In this document: piece by piece, positions 49,073 to 57,658 of the stretch
Position numbering within the stretch: position 1 is the first letter of the stretch
Layout: each line of letters starts with the position of its first letter
Source of the DNA: Catenibacterium mitsuokai
GTDB taxonomy: Bacteria > Bacillota_I > Bacilli_A > Erysipelotrichales > Coprobacillaceae
NCBI RefSeq assembly: GCF_025148785.1
Contig: NZ_CP102271.1
Coordinates: forward strand, 338,001-402,000
DNA length: 64,000 nucleotides
Direction: 5' to 3'
Translations under genes and position numbers: made by a program
The notes under the pieces: model-generated
What the model saw: only the letters and a program-made list of their open reading frames with translations
Databases searched by the model: none
What the model was told of the DNA's origin: nothing

Positions 49073-49098
49073 AAAAAAGAACTTCTTTCGAAGTTCTT
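49073..49098 (-). terminator. Intrinsic terminator of the MetE-C-like gene
   Basis: On the minus strand AAGAACTTC, loop GAAA, GAAGTTCTT, T6. Confidence 0.88.
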
Positions 49099-50206
49099 AT
49101 CCCCATACCTCTTCGGCAATTTCTTTGACTAATTTTAATTTAGCCCACTGCTGTTCTTCAGTGAGTTTATTACCAATCGCACATGATGCGAATCCACATT
49201 GTGGACTTAAATAGAGTCTATCTAATGGAATAAACTTAGCTGCTTCATGAATTCTCTTAATCACTGTTTCTTTATCTTCTAATTCAGGTGTTTTAGTTGT
49301 AATCAAACCTAATACAACTTTCTTATCTTCTGATACCTTTGCGAGAGGTGCAAATCCTCCAGATCTTTCATCATCATATTCTAGATATAAAGCATCGACA
49401 TTTTCTTTCGCAAATACATAATCAGCGACAGAATTATAAGGACCTTTCGCAAAGAATGTAGAATGGTAATTACCACGACAGATATGTGATGTAATCACCA
49501 TGTCTTCTGGTTTATTTTCTAATGCAAGGTTATTGACTGCAAGTAATTCAGCTTTTACTTCTTCTAAATCAAGTCCTAAAGATTCATATCTCTGTTTTGC
49601 AGCATCTCCTACAATCGCACCCCAAGTACAGTCATCTAACTGTAGATTACGGCATCCTGCATCATAGAACTGTTTAATGACGTCCTGATAAGCCACACCA
49701 ATATCATGAATCAATTCTTCATTTGTAGCATAGAACTTTCTTGTAGTTTCAAAGTTAGCAGGTACAATCATCTGCTGGAAAGTCTGTGCAGGGGCTGGAA
49801 TAGTATACTTAGCCACTGTATTTTCATCTTCGAACTGTTTTAAGAACTTAAAGTATTCCACAAAAGGATGTGCTTTTGCCTTAATCTTACCTACAAGATA
49901 AGTATCATCCAATACTGCAAGTTCTGTATTAAATCTTACACCATTACCAGTATTCTTATGTTCAACACCTTCAAATCCCCACATGAAATCTAAATGCCAG
50001 AATGTTCTTCTGAATTCTCCATCAGTGATCACATGGTATCCTAATTCCTTCTGTTTCTTAACTACTTTTACAACTTCTTCATCTACAACATGATCATAAT
50101 CTTCCTGAGATAACTTTCCGTTATCCAATGCTTCCTTAGCATCCTTAAGAGCCTGTGGTCTTAAAAAACTTCCTACAAAATCATATCTAAAAGGTACATT
50201 TCCCAT
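49097..50206 (-). CDS. MetE C-terminal-domain-like protein (YxjG/YxjH type)
   Basis: Cobalamin-independent methionine-synthase-like TIM barrel lacking the N-terminal half of MetE. 369 residues. GSFLRP, ITDGEFRRTFWHLDF, QLDDCTWG, TSHICRGNYH (His and Cys zinc ligands) and LYLSPQCGFAS (second Cys) are present. Relatives are proposed to be alternative methyl-transfer enzymes to homocysteine, with an unknown methyl donor. A short leader contains no S-box or other methionine riboswitch. AGGAGGAAT precedes the ATG. Monocistronic. Confidence 0.9.
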   Translation of the reverse strand: MGNVPFRYDFVGSFLRPQALKDAKEALDNGKLSQEDYDHVVDEEVVKVVKKQKELGYHVITDGEFRRTFWHLDFMWGFEGVEHKNTGNGVRFNTELAVLDDTYLVGKIKAKAHPFVEYFKFLKQFEDENTVAKYTIPAPAQTFQQMIVPANFETTRKFYATNEELIHDIGVAYQDVIKQFYDAGCRNLQLDDCTWGAIVGDAAKQRYESLGLDLEEVKAELLAVNNLALENKPEDMVITSHICRGNYHSTFFAKGPYNSVADYVFAKENVDALYLEYDDERSGGFAPLAKVSEDKKVVLGLITTKTPELEDKETVIKRIHEAAKFIPLDRLYLSPQCGFASCAIGNKLTEEQQWAKLKLVKEIAEEVWG

Positions 50207-50302
50207 TTCTTATTCCTCCTTGGTTAGTGATTGTATTATAACAACCATTTTTACTATTGAGAAATACATATAATATGCAGTTATATATAGTCTAAAACTA
50301 TA

Positions 50303-50707
50303 TTAATCTTCGTACTCCACTATCAGCTTATCTTTATTATTCTTAATAGTCTTATATAAGTCAGAAGGAATCTTCCATACTCCATTATAAGGTTCTTCTA
50401 TATAAGTCTTTCCATTTCTTTCATAGACATAATATGTTTTTGTATCCATCTTTACCTTGATATAATCAACATTATCAGGGCTATCGTTTACTGACTCTTT
50501 TGAATAAGATGACTTTTCTTCTATATCTTTAATCAAAGAAGAAATCTTATCTTGATTTAATTCATAGACAGTAGTTATTGCACCACCATGTACATGTCCA
50601 AATTCTACCTTAGATGTATCTGGCAGATCTAAGGTCTTTTTATTAGAATTAAAACAATACACACCAAATAACATCAATATAATAACTAATACACCCATCT
50701 TTTTCAT
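50303..50707 (-). CDS. Small membrane-anchored protein, DUF5301-like
   Basis: 134 residues from ATG 50707 (MKKMGVLVIILMLFG), which overlaps the stop of the upstream gene as ATGA and has GGTGG ahead. The N-terminal hydrophobic segment (about 3-20) is a signal anchor or signal peptide; a Cys at about 18 (VYCFNSN) does not make a clear lipobox. The outer domain has AITTVYELNQDKISSLIKDI and KESVNDSPDNVDYIKV, resembling the DUF5301 pattern. No function known. Confidence 0.6.
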   Translation of the reverse strand: MKKMGVLVIILMLFGVYCFNSNKKTLDLPDTSKVEFGHVHGGAITTVYELNQDKISSLIKDIEEKSSYSKESVNDSPDNVDYIKVKMDTKTYYVYERNGKTYIEEPYNGVWKIPSDLYKTIKNNKDKLIVEYED

Positions 50708-51342
50708 GATATCCACCATGTATCGTTATGCCTCTGTAGACATCCTCTTTCTTCTGATATTTTATGTCCTTTTAAATCTCTTACAACAACCTTTTCATAA
50801 TATTCATAGTGTTCTGATGCACAATCATTGAAATCATCCCATCCATTTTCTATCCACTTAGATAAGTACACCTTATTGTCATCAATAGTGAGTACATTCT
50901 CCTGTGGATCCATCTTAAAATGAAACCTTCTCGGATAATAACAAACCAACTCTTCATTCTGACTTATAATATGCACATCTTCACCTATGATACATAAGTT
51001 ATATGTGTTTATTTTCTTGATATTAAGCTCTGTGACAGTTTCTAATAATTCATCTGGTAAATACTTATAGAGAGTCATGATTCCTTTGTTGTAGTCTCCT
51101 TGTAAGAAATAGAAGTAGTTGTTTATGAATACAGGCTTTCCATATAATACATTCTTCTGACGTTTAAAAGGTTGAATAACCTTCCTGTTTTCATAATCAT
51201 AGAAAGATATGATAGAACCCTTGTGATTCTTGTGGAACTCATAGAATTCAACATAATCACTTATTGCATATCCAAAACGCGTTTGTCCTTCTATATTATC
51301 GATAGTTGTACCATTAACTTGATTAAATTGAATAATATTCAT
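50704..51342 (-). CDS. Protein of unknown function, strand-rich
   Basis: Not recognised. 212 residues, soluble, rich in aromatic residues and predicted strands with repeated short units (YGKPVFINNYFYFLQGDY, LCIIGEDVHIISQNEEL, VYLSKWIENGWDDF) that could form a propeller-like fold. TAGGAGGTG precedes the ATG. The right end of an IS200/IS605-like element lies about 23 bases upstream, so its native promoter may have been displaced. First gene of a two-gene unit with the DUF5301-like protein. Confidence 0.65.
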   Translation of the reverse strand: MNIIQFNQVNGTTIDNIEGQTRFGYAISDYVEFYEFHKNHKGSIISFYDYENRKVIQPFKRQKNVLYGKPVFINNYFYFLQGDYNKGIMTLYKYLPDELLETVTELNIKKINTYNLCIIGEDVHIISQNEELVCYYPRRFHFKMDPQENVLTIDDNKVYLSKWIENGWDDFNDCASEHYEYYEKVVVRDLKGHKISEERGCLQRHNDTWWIS

Positions 51343-51392
51343 AGTGCACCTCCTACCTCAATTCTGACTACTCCCACGGGCAAGCCCGTGGG

Positions 51393-51560
51393 GTTCTGAT
51401 TGCCAAGTGTAGCTTGTAATCGTACATCATTTTCAGACTTTGGAGTTACAAGTGTAAATCTATTTGAATCAGAACTTTCATTACCAAGCAGTCCAACGAC
51501 CACATTAACGGTAAATTTCTACTTTCGTAAGGAAGTATAATCAATCTCCCTGAATATGTT
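51393..51560 (-). ncRNA. Possible omega-RNA-like region of the second element
   Basis: Non-coding 168 bases between the tnpB-like stop and the terminal hairpin. It includes TTACCGTTAATGTGGTCGTT, comparable to AACCGTTAATACGACTGGG at the same place in the 24.9 kb element. Confidence 0.3.
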
Positions 51561-53174
51561 TTACGCTATCTTAATTCCGCTATTTAATACCTTGATCTCG
51601 TTAGCCTTAATCCATTCGACTAGGGCTTTTTCTTTGTTGTAACACTTATCAAATTCAGAAATACATTTGTTTTTATCTATATCTTGGGTTCTGTAATCGT
51701 AACAGTATAATAGGAATGATGAATACCAGTCTCGTTGTACCTCTGTACCATCTTGTAGCTTATACATTCGGTCAGATAATCTCTTTTTAATATAGTCATC
51801 AACAGTATGGTCGTACTGTGAGGCTCTATAATCATTAGATACTTCAATATATATACCACCTGATACCTTGAATTTCTGTTCTACAGCAGTTTGAAACCCA
51901 GAAGGACATCTATTCTTTATGGATCTGCCAAAACGCTTTTTCCTATTAAACTTGCCTTTGCTATTGACCGTAGTTTCTTTAGCTCGTCTCATAAGCTTGC
52001 CTGCATTTTTAGGTTCTGTGATAAATATATCTCCAAGACTTCTTAAATGGTTGGCGTCTTCATTTATTGCAAGCTGTCTATTTATAGCATTAATACGACA
52101 TAATTCAGAATGTTTTTCTTTTAATTTCTTATAACGATTAGAATAAATCCAGGTTTTGCGACCTTTTTTAACAGTACCATCTTCATTATAATTCTGAGGA
52201 TTAGTTGCACGTCTTGACCTGTCCATAGCACGGTAAAGCAGACGTTCTTTTCTCTCAGAAGTCTGAATACTGTTGCCACGCTCTGAAAGATTCTTCAATC
52301 CCACCTCAGTATCAGATGTATAAGCAACAGTCTGTGTACCAATATCAGCACCTATCATACCTTTGCCGAACTTATGTCTTGGATTGCCATGCTTATCATA
52401 TTTTTGCTTTGCTTTACCCTCGATAGTAAGATGCAGATATACTCTGTATTTACCTCTTATCATCCTGGGAACAAGCGTAGCATAGCAGGGTCTGTATGTA
52501 TCTATGCAATAGCTATCCTTAATAAGAGTGTTAACAGCCCTGTCATCCAAAATCTCAGATTCGGCAAGATATGATAAAACCGCATCTACTTCATCCTGTT
52601 GGAATCTATCATTTATTTGTATTCCAAATACCATCCTGCCAAGTTTGAATTGTAACTTATTATCCTTAACGAATATGCGGATACCACGATTCATCTGTTT
52701 CGCACGAATACAAGGCAGTTCTCCATATTTTGAGAAATGTAAGATATTACCATTGCCATATAAACATTTTTCCATGCCATGCCAAATATCTTCGGCTTTA
52801 GTCAGAGCAAATACAGCGTCTACGCCATATTTCTTGCCTATTGGAATCATGGACGTTCTGCAGTATTCCCATGTAATATTATAAGCTTTCTGCATTTCAT
52901 TAAGTTGTTTGGCATAAGTTTTGCGCTTATCCCTATCTTTAGTGTTACCATAAAGAAACAGTAATTTACGGTATCTCTTTGTACGCATAAGCTGGTCATA
53001 ATTCTTTCTCATAAAACCTACAAGTTCGTTGCCTGCTTTTCTGATCTTATTCGAAAGCTTTACAACTTTTTGTATATCAGAAGAAGACATATCAGTTTCT
53101 ACAGCCAGGATATGCCTGTCAGAAAGCTTATGAAATTGTTTAAGTTGTCTTTTATGTTCTTTATCAGTTATCAT
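51561..53174 (-). CDS. TnpB-like RuvC nuclease lacking the zinc ribbon
   Basis: 537 residues, longer than the usual TnpB of about 400. RuvC residues look intact: Asp277 (MIGADIGTQ), Glu387 (IFITEPKNA), Asp482 (EVQRDWYSSFLLY). Where TnpB normally has CxxC...CxxC between the second and third RuvC blocks, this protein has SQYDHTVDDYIKKRLSDRMY with no Cys pair, so no zinc site. An enlarged N-terminal helical part (about 1-130) and an insertion at 320-360 account for the length. AAGGAG precedes the ATG. It is uninterrupted although its tnpA partner is broken. Guide-RNA use is inferred from the family. Confidence 0.82.
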   Translation of the reverse strand: MITDKEHKRQLKQFHKLSDRHILAVETDMSSSDIQKVVKLSNKIRKAGNELVGFMRKNYDQLMRTKRYRKLLFLYGNTKDRDKRKTYAKQLNEMQKAYNITWEYCRTSMIPIGKKYGVDAVFALTKAEDIWHGMEKCLYGNGNILHFSKYGELPCIRAKQMNRGIRIFVKDNKLQFKLGRMVFGIQINDRFQQDEVDAVLSYLAESEILDDRAVNTLIKDSYCIDTYRPCYATLVPRMIRGKYRVYLHLTIEGKAKQKYDKHGNPRHKFGKGMIGADIGTQTVAYTSDTEVGLKNLSERGNSIQTSERKERLLYRAMDRSRRATNPQNYNEDGTVKKGRKTWIYSNRYKKLKEKHSELCRINAINRQLAINEDANHLRSLGDIFITEPKNAGKLMRRAKETTVNSKGKFNRKKRFGRSIKNRCPSGFQTAVEQKFKVSGGIYIEVSNDYRASQYDHTVDDYIKKRLSDRMYKLQDGTEVQRDWYSSFLLYCYDYRTQDIDKNKCISEFDKCYNKEKALVEWIKANEIKVLNSGIKIA

Positions 53175-53503
53175 TTTTCTGCTCCTTAATATACTTGATT
53201 ACTGTAGATACAAAATATCCTCTAGACCATAAAATACCGTATCCTGCAGAATTATATTAATTGTGGAAATGCCTTGAATAGTTCAATAGCACTTATATCT
53301 TTAAAAGTCCTTACAACATCACAGGGAGCAGCAGTTTGTGGTACATCTACAAAGACATGTACATGGTCAGGCATCACAACAAGAGCCTTAATGTGGTAAT
53401 AGATTTTCTGTAATATCTGTTTCAATATTTCCTCTACATTACCTTTTAATACCAGAAATATGAATTTAGAATACCTGATAATGTGATACTGTATCAGATA
53501 TTT
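53164..53503 (-). pseudogene. Frameshifted, 5'-truncated IS200-type tnpA
   Basis: Reading the minus strand from 53503 gives IQYHIIRYSKFIFLVLKGN, then MPDHVHVFVDVPQT with the HUH motif, then LFKAFPQLI and a stop at about 53252. A shift of one base near there reopens the frame as ILWSRGYFVSTVIKYIKEQ, with the nucleophilic Tyr, ending at 53164 inside the tnpB-like start. The N-terminal residues are missing. The two halves together are clearly one TnpA, now inactive. Confidence 0.88.
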
Positions 53504-53643
53504 TCAATACGAAGCAAGTCAAGAAATATAATACTCTCTCCTTCCTCAACAGAATAGATACGTGCAGGGTTTTCAAGTTCTGTTTTCCATCCAGTAGGAA
53601 TGGAAATATTTATTTGTACATTGTCACTTTTTGTTCGTGCCAT
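53494..53643 (-). CDS. Small ribbon-helix-helix-like protein of the IS element
   Basis: 49 residues starting MARTKSDNVQINISIPTGW and ending LDLLRIENI, overlapping the tnpA remnant by ten bases. The early strand NVQINISIP followed by two helical stretches has the look of a short RHH protein. It may be cut short by a frameshift at its C-terminus, where it runs into the tnpA frame. The call rests on pattern only. Its position before tnpA suggests an accessory or regulatory role. Confidence 0.45.
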   Translation of the reverse strand: MARTKSDNVQINISIPTGWKTELENPARIYSVEEGESIIFLDLLRIENI

Positions 53644-54015
53644 TACTTTTTTCCACAACTTGAATGATATGCTGAATTATTAGGAGTGCACTGTTCTGCA
53701 TGGTTATTATTGTTCGCTATATGTGCAGCATTATTAGGGTTTTTCTGATTACAGTGATGGTTGTTTTGTTGTATGTGTGTTTATATCATGGTTACTCTTA
53801 CTAATGATCTGTTGACTTTCTATACTTTAATATACATAGATTATATATCATTTTTCTAAGTATTTATCAAGTGAAATGTGGCTTTCATCCCACACGCAAG
53901 CATGTGGTTTTTTCGCCACAAATTTATATCAAGAAGTACTACTATCTGACGGATTTTTATAAACTTCTTTTATTTGATGCTCGAATATGACAGCATTACT
54001 TGAATCATATCTTTA
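53644..54015. other. Gene-free stretch containing the left end of the second element
   Basis: Bases 53644-53889 are the AT-rich leader of the element. On the minus strand it holds one open frame without a start codon that is rich in His and Asn. 53890-53907 is the left-end hairpin. 53928-54015 lies outside the element and shows no gene. Confidence 0.5.
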
Positions 54016-54050
54016 AAAGAAAAAAGAGGGAGAGTAATATAAACTCTCCC
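54016..54050 (-). terminator. Intrinsic terminator of the ATPase gene
   Basis: On the minus strand GGGAGAGT, loop TTATATT, ACTCTCCC, then a T-rich tail; about 118 bases after the stop codon. Confidence 0.8.
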
Positions 54051-54167
54051 CTGCCTGTAGGCTTCGCAAGTTTCTACAGAACGATCACTAGAATTAATAT
54101 ATGTTATTTTGATTGTTTTGTCAATAATTCAAAACGGGTTTATTACTCTATGATTGATTTGCTCTTA

Positions 54168-55382
54168 CTATGTCCATTTCTCAGCTAAAAGGAAATCACG
54201 AATATTTTGATGTTTAATACCATTTCGGCTCATATCAAATTCATCAAGAGAAACTACATACTTAGGGAAATTGTCTCGGATATTATCATATGCACCAAAT
54301 TCACGTTTAATTGTATCTTCTGATGCTAAGAGATATGTTACCTGAACATACAACTTTTCACCATGTTTATCACATACAAAATCAATTTCTTTTTCTCCTG
54401 TTTTACCAACAGTCACTTTATAGCCTCGACGTAATAATTCAAGATAGACAATATTTTCTAGAATGAAATTTATATCTCGCATATTGCCTCCAAAAACAGC
54501 TTCACGGATACCATGATCTGCAATATAATACTTTTCATTTGTAGAAAGTATCTGTTTGCCTTGTAGATCAACTCGTTTCACTTGATAGAACAGATAAGCA
54601 TCGCAACAATATTTGATATAGTTTAGGATTGTTTCTGGCGCAACAGTACGTTGTTCACTTTTGAGAAACTTCGCAAGAGAATTTGCAGAGAAGGTTGTAC
54701 CTACATTCGCAATCACATATGCAATAATACGTTCTAGTAAATCTACATCACGTATTTTATTGCGTTTCACAATATCTTTAAGCTGTACAGAGTTAAATAA
54801 GTCGTGAAGATATTGTTTAGATGGTTCATCTGCATATTGAATATTCGCAAGATAGGGCATACCTCCAGTAATGAGATACTTTTGAAAACATTGTTGGATT
54901 GAATTATTAGGGTAAATTGGACGATATAATTCGATGAATTCTCCAAAAGAAAATGGATAGATGACAAACTCTACATATCTCCCGCCTAAATAAGTTGCAA
55001 GTTCACCAGATAATAGTTTTGCGTTTGATCCAGTGATATAGATGTCACAGTCCAATGAAACACGAAAAGAATTAATACACTTCTCCCAATCTTTCACTTC
55101 TTGAATTTCATCGAAAAAAAGATAAACTTTACCACCGATTTCCTTGGCACGGCAAGTAATTTCGTCATGAAGAGACTGTGCTGTCTGTAAATGAGAATAG
55201 CTTAAGTCTTCAAAGTTGATGGAGATAAACTGTGTTGGATTAACACCTGATTCTACAAGTTCCTGTTTTATTAGTTCTAACATAACGGATTTCCCACAAC
55301 GACGAATTCCAGTCATTACCTTAATGAGATCCGATCCAATGAATGGACGAATACGTTTCATATAGAGTTCACGTTTAATCAT
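54168..55382 (-). CDS. AAA ATPase with DUF4143 C-terminal domain
   Basis: 404 residues of the AAA_14/DUF4143 family. Walker A is TGIRRCGKSVML (about 24-35), Walker B YLFFDEIQEV, then YITGSNAKLLSGELATYLGG and PFSFGEF. The C-terminal DUF4143 ends in KEIDFVCDKHGEKLYVQVTYL, which has the D and Q/K spacing of a degraded PD-(D/E)xK nuclease fold. Members are widespread and often mobile, with no firm function. AAAGGGG lies nine bases before the ATG. Its promoter region carries three TCAGTTATA repeats. Confidence 0.85.
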   Translation of the reverse strand: MIKRELYMKRIRPFIGSDLIKVMTGIRRCGKSVMLELIKQELVESGVNPTQFISINFEDLSYSHLQTAQSLHDEITCRAKEIGGKVYLFFDEIQEVKDWEKCINSFRVSLDCDIYITGSNAKLLSGELATYLGGRYVEFVIYPFSFGEFIELYRPIYPNNSIQQCFQKYLITGGMPYLANIQYADEPSKQYLHDLFNSVQLKDIVKRNKIRDVDLLERIIAYVIANVGTTFSANSLAKFLKSEQRTVAPETILNYIKYCCDAYLFYQVKRVDLQGKQILSTNEKYYIADHGIREAVFGGNMRDINFILENIVYLELLRRGYKVTVGKTGEKEIDFVCDKHGEKLYVQVTYLLASEDTIKREFGAYDNIRDNFPKYVVSLDEFDMSRNGIKHQNIRDFLLAEKWT

Positions 55383-55427
55383 TCATCTCAGCCCCTTTCC
55401 TTATAACTATTCCTATTATATCACATA

Positions 55428-55515
55428 TATAACTGAAATTTCATTTATAAATATGGAATTTATCAGATATAACTGATAAAATAGAGAAATAAACAAAAGT
55501 ATAAGTTATAACTGA
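55428..55515. repeat. Three TATAACTGA repeats upstream of the ATPase gene
   Basis: Exact TATAACTGA at 55428-55436, 55468-55476 and 55507-55515, spaced 40 and 39 bases. The middle copy is part of the palindrome TTATCAG, ATATAA, CTGATAA. The first overlaps the -35 region of a minus-strand extended -10 (TGATATAAT). Likely operator array for an unknown regulator. Confidence 0.55.
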
Positions 55516-55543
55516 AAAGATGATGACCAAACGAGTCATCATC
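55515..55543 (-). terminator. Intrinsic terminator of the XRE gene
   Basis: On the minus strand GATGATGAC, loop TCGTTTG, GTCATCATC, T4. Confidence 0.8.
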
Positions 55544-55548
55544 CTTTC

Positions 55549-55572
55549 TTACTTTTCATCAACTAACTGGAA
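55549..55572. repeat. Copy of the rlmI 3' end
   Basis: 24 bases that match 56373-56396, the 3' end of rlmI, at 22 positions, including 15 identical in a row (TTACTTTTCATCAAC). On the minus strand it still reads FQLVDEK-stop against FQVVDEK-stop in rlmI. The two copies flank the XRE gene as direct repeats 824 bases apart. Confidence 0.7.
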
Positions 55573-55581
55573 TTCTTTTAG

Positions 55582-56235
55582 TTACTTATTTTTTTGATTG
55601 TGACGTTTCTTATTCCAAAGTGAACCTACCAACATACCGATTGCAGAGATTATTGATCCAGCTACAATCATTCCTAACTCAGGGGAATTCAGTTTATTAA
55701 CAGCAATGTTGTTTGCTATTTTGAATGTACCATATTCAGCAAGCATATACATTACGCCAAAGAAAAGAGTGAATGCCCATTTTCCTTTTCCCCAAAAGTT
55801 ATTTTTACCAATCACAACAGATACAATAAATGTAGTTACAGGAAGAATAAACCAAAGGAACATCAAGCTGTAACCCATAGCATCACTTCCACTTGTAAAA
55901 AACCAGAATACTATCATTGCATACGCCCAAATCAAGAGATAGGAGAGAATCGTAACAATCTTGTTTCTGTTGGTATTGCTTTTCACAACATTCGTACTTT
56001 CTTCAAGATAATCATAATAGTTTTTCATTTTTTCTTCTCCCTTCAATAGATAGTCAAGAGAGACATCGTAGCATTCGCTCATTTTAATGACGCTGATGAT
56101 ATCTGGATAGGACTTTTCGTTTTCCCAATTTGAGATTGTCTGGCGACTCACACCCAACAATTCAGCAACCTGTTCTTGCGTCAGCTTTTTTTCAATTCGT
56201 GCTGCCTTGATTTTACTTCCGATATCATATTCCAT
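55582..56235 (-). CDS. XRE-family regulator with C-terminal membrane domain
   Basis: 217 residues from ATG 56235 (MEYDIGSKIKAARIE), which has AGAAGGGA ahead; the frame is open 19 codons further upstream without a ribosome site. Helix-turn-helix at about 6-60 (KLTQEQVAELLGVSRQTISNWE). The C-terminal half has four hydrophobic segments (about 92-110, 118-140, 148-168, 178-200). Such membrane-tethered regulators may respond to envelope stress or peptides. The gene and its terminator sit between two copies of the rlmI 3' end, consistent with insertion as a unit. Confidence 0.85.
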   Translation of the reverse strand: MEYDIGSKIKAARIEKKLTQEQVAELLGVSRQTISNWENEKSYPDIISVIKMSECYDVSLDYLLKGEEKMKNYYDYLEESTNVVKSNTNRNKIVTILSYLLIWAYAMIVFWFFTSGSDAMGYSLMFLWFILPVTTFIVSVVIGKNNFWGKGKWAFTLFFGVMYMLAEYGTFKIANNIAVNKLNSPELGMIVAGSIISAIGMLVGSLWNKKRHNQKNK

Positions 56236-56372
56236 ACCACTGTCCCTTCTTGCGCTTTTATTGTAGGAAAAACACCCATTATTGTCTATCAAATAGCTTT
56301 GACATCATTTATTATGCATGTCAAAATCCTTTTACATCTGCTAAATCAAGCATTACTGCCTTTTTCCAGTCA

Positions 56373-57575
56373 TTACTTTTCATCAACCACCTGGAAGATA
56401 TAGAATTTCAAGTAATAGCTATTCTCATCACCATTCCACAAAATAGGATGATCTGCTGCCTGTGTTCTAAATTCTACCTGTCTTAATCTCTTATGTACAA
56501 GCTTTGCAGCCTGTCCAATAGTTTTAGTAAATGTATCATAGTCCATAAAATGAGAACATGAACATGTAGCTAGATATCCACCATCTTTTACTAATTTCAT
56601 ACCTCTCATATTAATTTCACGATAGCCTTTAATCGCATTCTTAATAGATGCACGAGACTTTGTGAAAGCAGGGGGATCTAATATAACCATATCAAATAAC
56701 TCTCCCTGAGCCTCTAATTCTGGTAAGAAATCAAATACATCATGACATTCAAACTTAACAGTATCTTCTAAACCATTAAACTTAGAATTCTCATTCGCAA
56801 GATCTACCGCAAACTGAGATGCATCCACACCTAAAACACTTTGAGCCCCTGCAATACCAGCATTCAATGCAAAAGTACCAATATAAGTAAAACAGTCTAA
56901 TACTTTTGCATCTTTACATAACTTCTGTATTGCAAGTCTATTATATTTCTGATCAAGGAAGAAACCAGTCTTCTGTCCTTCTGCAACATCTATATGATAC
57001 TTAACACCATTTTCTACAATATCAATATGAGGATCAAAAGTTTCACCAATAAACCCTTTGACTCTTTCCATACCTTCCTTAGTACGTTCCTTGGCATCAC
57101 TACGTTCATATACACCTCTAATAGTAATGCCATCCTGTAGTAGAATATCCTTCATAAGTTCTACAATCTCTTCCTTAAAGGCATCAATACCTAATGCGAG
57201 AGACTGTACAACTAATATATCCTCAAACTTATCAATTACTAAACCTGGTAAGAAATCAGCATCTCCAAACACAATACGACAGCTAGATGTATCTACTGTC
57301 TTCTTACGATAATCCCAGGCATTCTGTAATCTCATACGTAAGAAATCAGAATCAATCTCTTGATCAATATTTCTAGTCATCAAACGAATTCTAATCTTAG
57401 AATTCTGGTTAATATAACCTCTACCTAATGGATACTCATTATGGGCATATACATCTACAATATCACCATTTTTGAAATGTCCATGTATCTCTTTTATTTC
57501 ATTGTCATAAATCCATAAACCGCCTGCATTAATAGTACGGCCTTCACCCTTTTTTAATAGTACTTTTGTTTTCAT
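56373..57575 (-). CDS. Class I SAM-dependent rRNA methyltransferase (RlmI/YwbD type)
   Basis: Probable 23S rRNA cytosine-5 methyltransferase. 400 residues from ATG 57575 (MKTKVLLKKGEGR) with AGAGAGG ahead. N-terminal PUA domain (about 1-75), an RNA-binding middle domain, then the Rossmann methyltransferase with VLDCFTYIGTFALNA (SAM loop), VLGVDAS and the catalytic DMVILDPPAFTKSR, plus ATCSCSHFM. Specific base not provable from sequence. Its 3' end is duplicated 824 bases downstream. Confidence 0.9.
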   Translation of the reverse strand: MKTKVLLKKGEGRTINAGGLWIYDNEIKEIHGHFKNGDIVDVYAHNEYPLGRGYINQNSKIRIRLMTRNIDQEIDSDFLRMRLQNAWDYRKKTVDTSSCRIVFGDADFLPGLVIDKFEDILVVQSLALGIDAFKEEIVELMKDILLQDGITIRGVYERSDAKERTKEGMERVKGFIGETFDPHIDIVENGVKYHIDVAEGQKTGFFLDQKYNRLAIQKLCKDAKVLDCFTYIGTFALNAGIAGAQSVLGVDASQFAVDLANENSKFNGLEDTVKFECHDVFDFLPELEAQGELFDMVILDPPAFTKSRASIKNAIKGYREINMRGMKLVKDGGYLATCSCSHFMDYDTFTKTIGQAAKLVHKRLRQVEFRTQAADHPILWNGDENSYYLKFYIFQVVDEK

Positions 57576-57658
57576 ATTTGAACCTCTCTTGGTCATTATT
57601 ATACATTTGATAGGACAGTTGTGCTACAATATTAACAATTCAAGGAGGAAAAAATAAG

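Larger units (their letters stand above)
51366..53927 (-). mobile_element. Decayed IS200/IS605-like element with a zinc-finger-less TnpB-like gene
   Basis: The minus-strand order is left-end hairpin (CCACA...TGTGG, 53890-53907), small RHH-like ORF, frameshifted tnpA, tnpB-like gene, non-coding tail and right-end hairpin CCCACGGG, loop, CCCGTGGG (51373-51392) followed by AGTAGTC. TTGAT lies at 53928-53932 on the minus strand just outside the left end and may be the target motif. Unlike the element at 24.9 kb, the genes are colinear. Not autonomous because tnpA is broken. Boundaries are estimates to within a few bases. Confidence 0.75.

Noticed and set aside
50207-50302. S-box or other methionine riboswitch before the MetE-like gene
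   Set aside because: Only about 40 bases lie between the promoter-like TATAAT and the start codon, too short for such a structure.
52528-52884. Plus-strand open frame of 118 codons
   Set aside because: Antisense to the TnpB-like gene, with no ribosome site and a composition that mirrors the real gene.
53657-53790. Minus-strand His/Asn/Cys-rich frame before the RHH-like ORF
   Set aside because: No start codon follows the upstream stop in that frame, so it is more likely leader or element-end sequence than a peptide.
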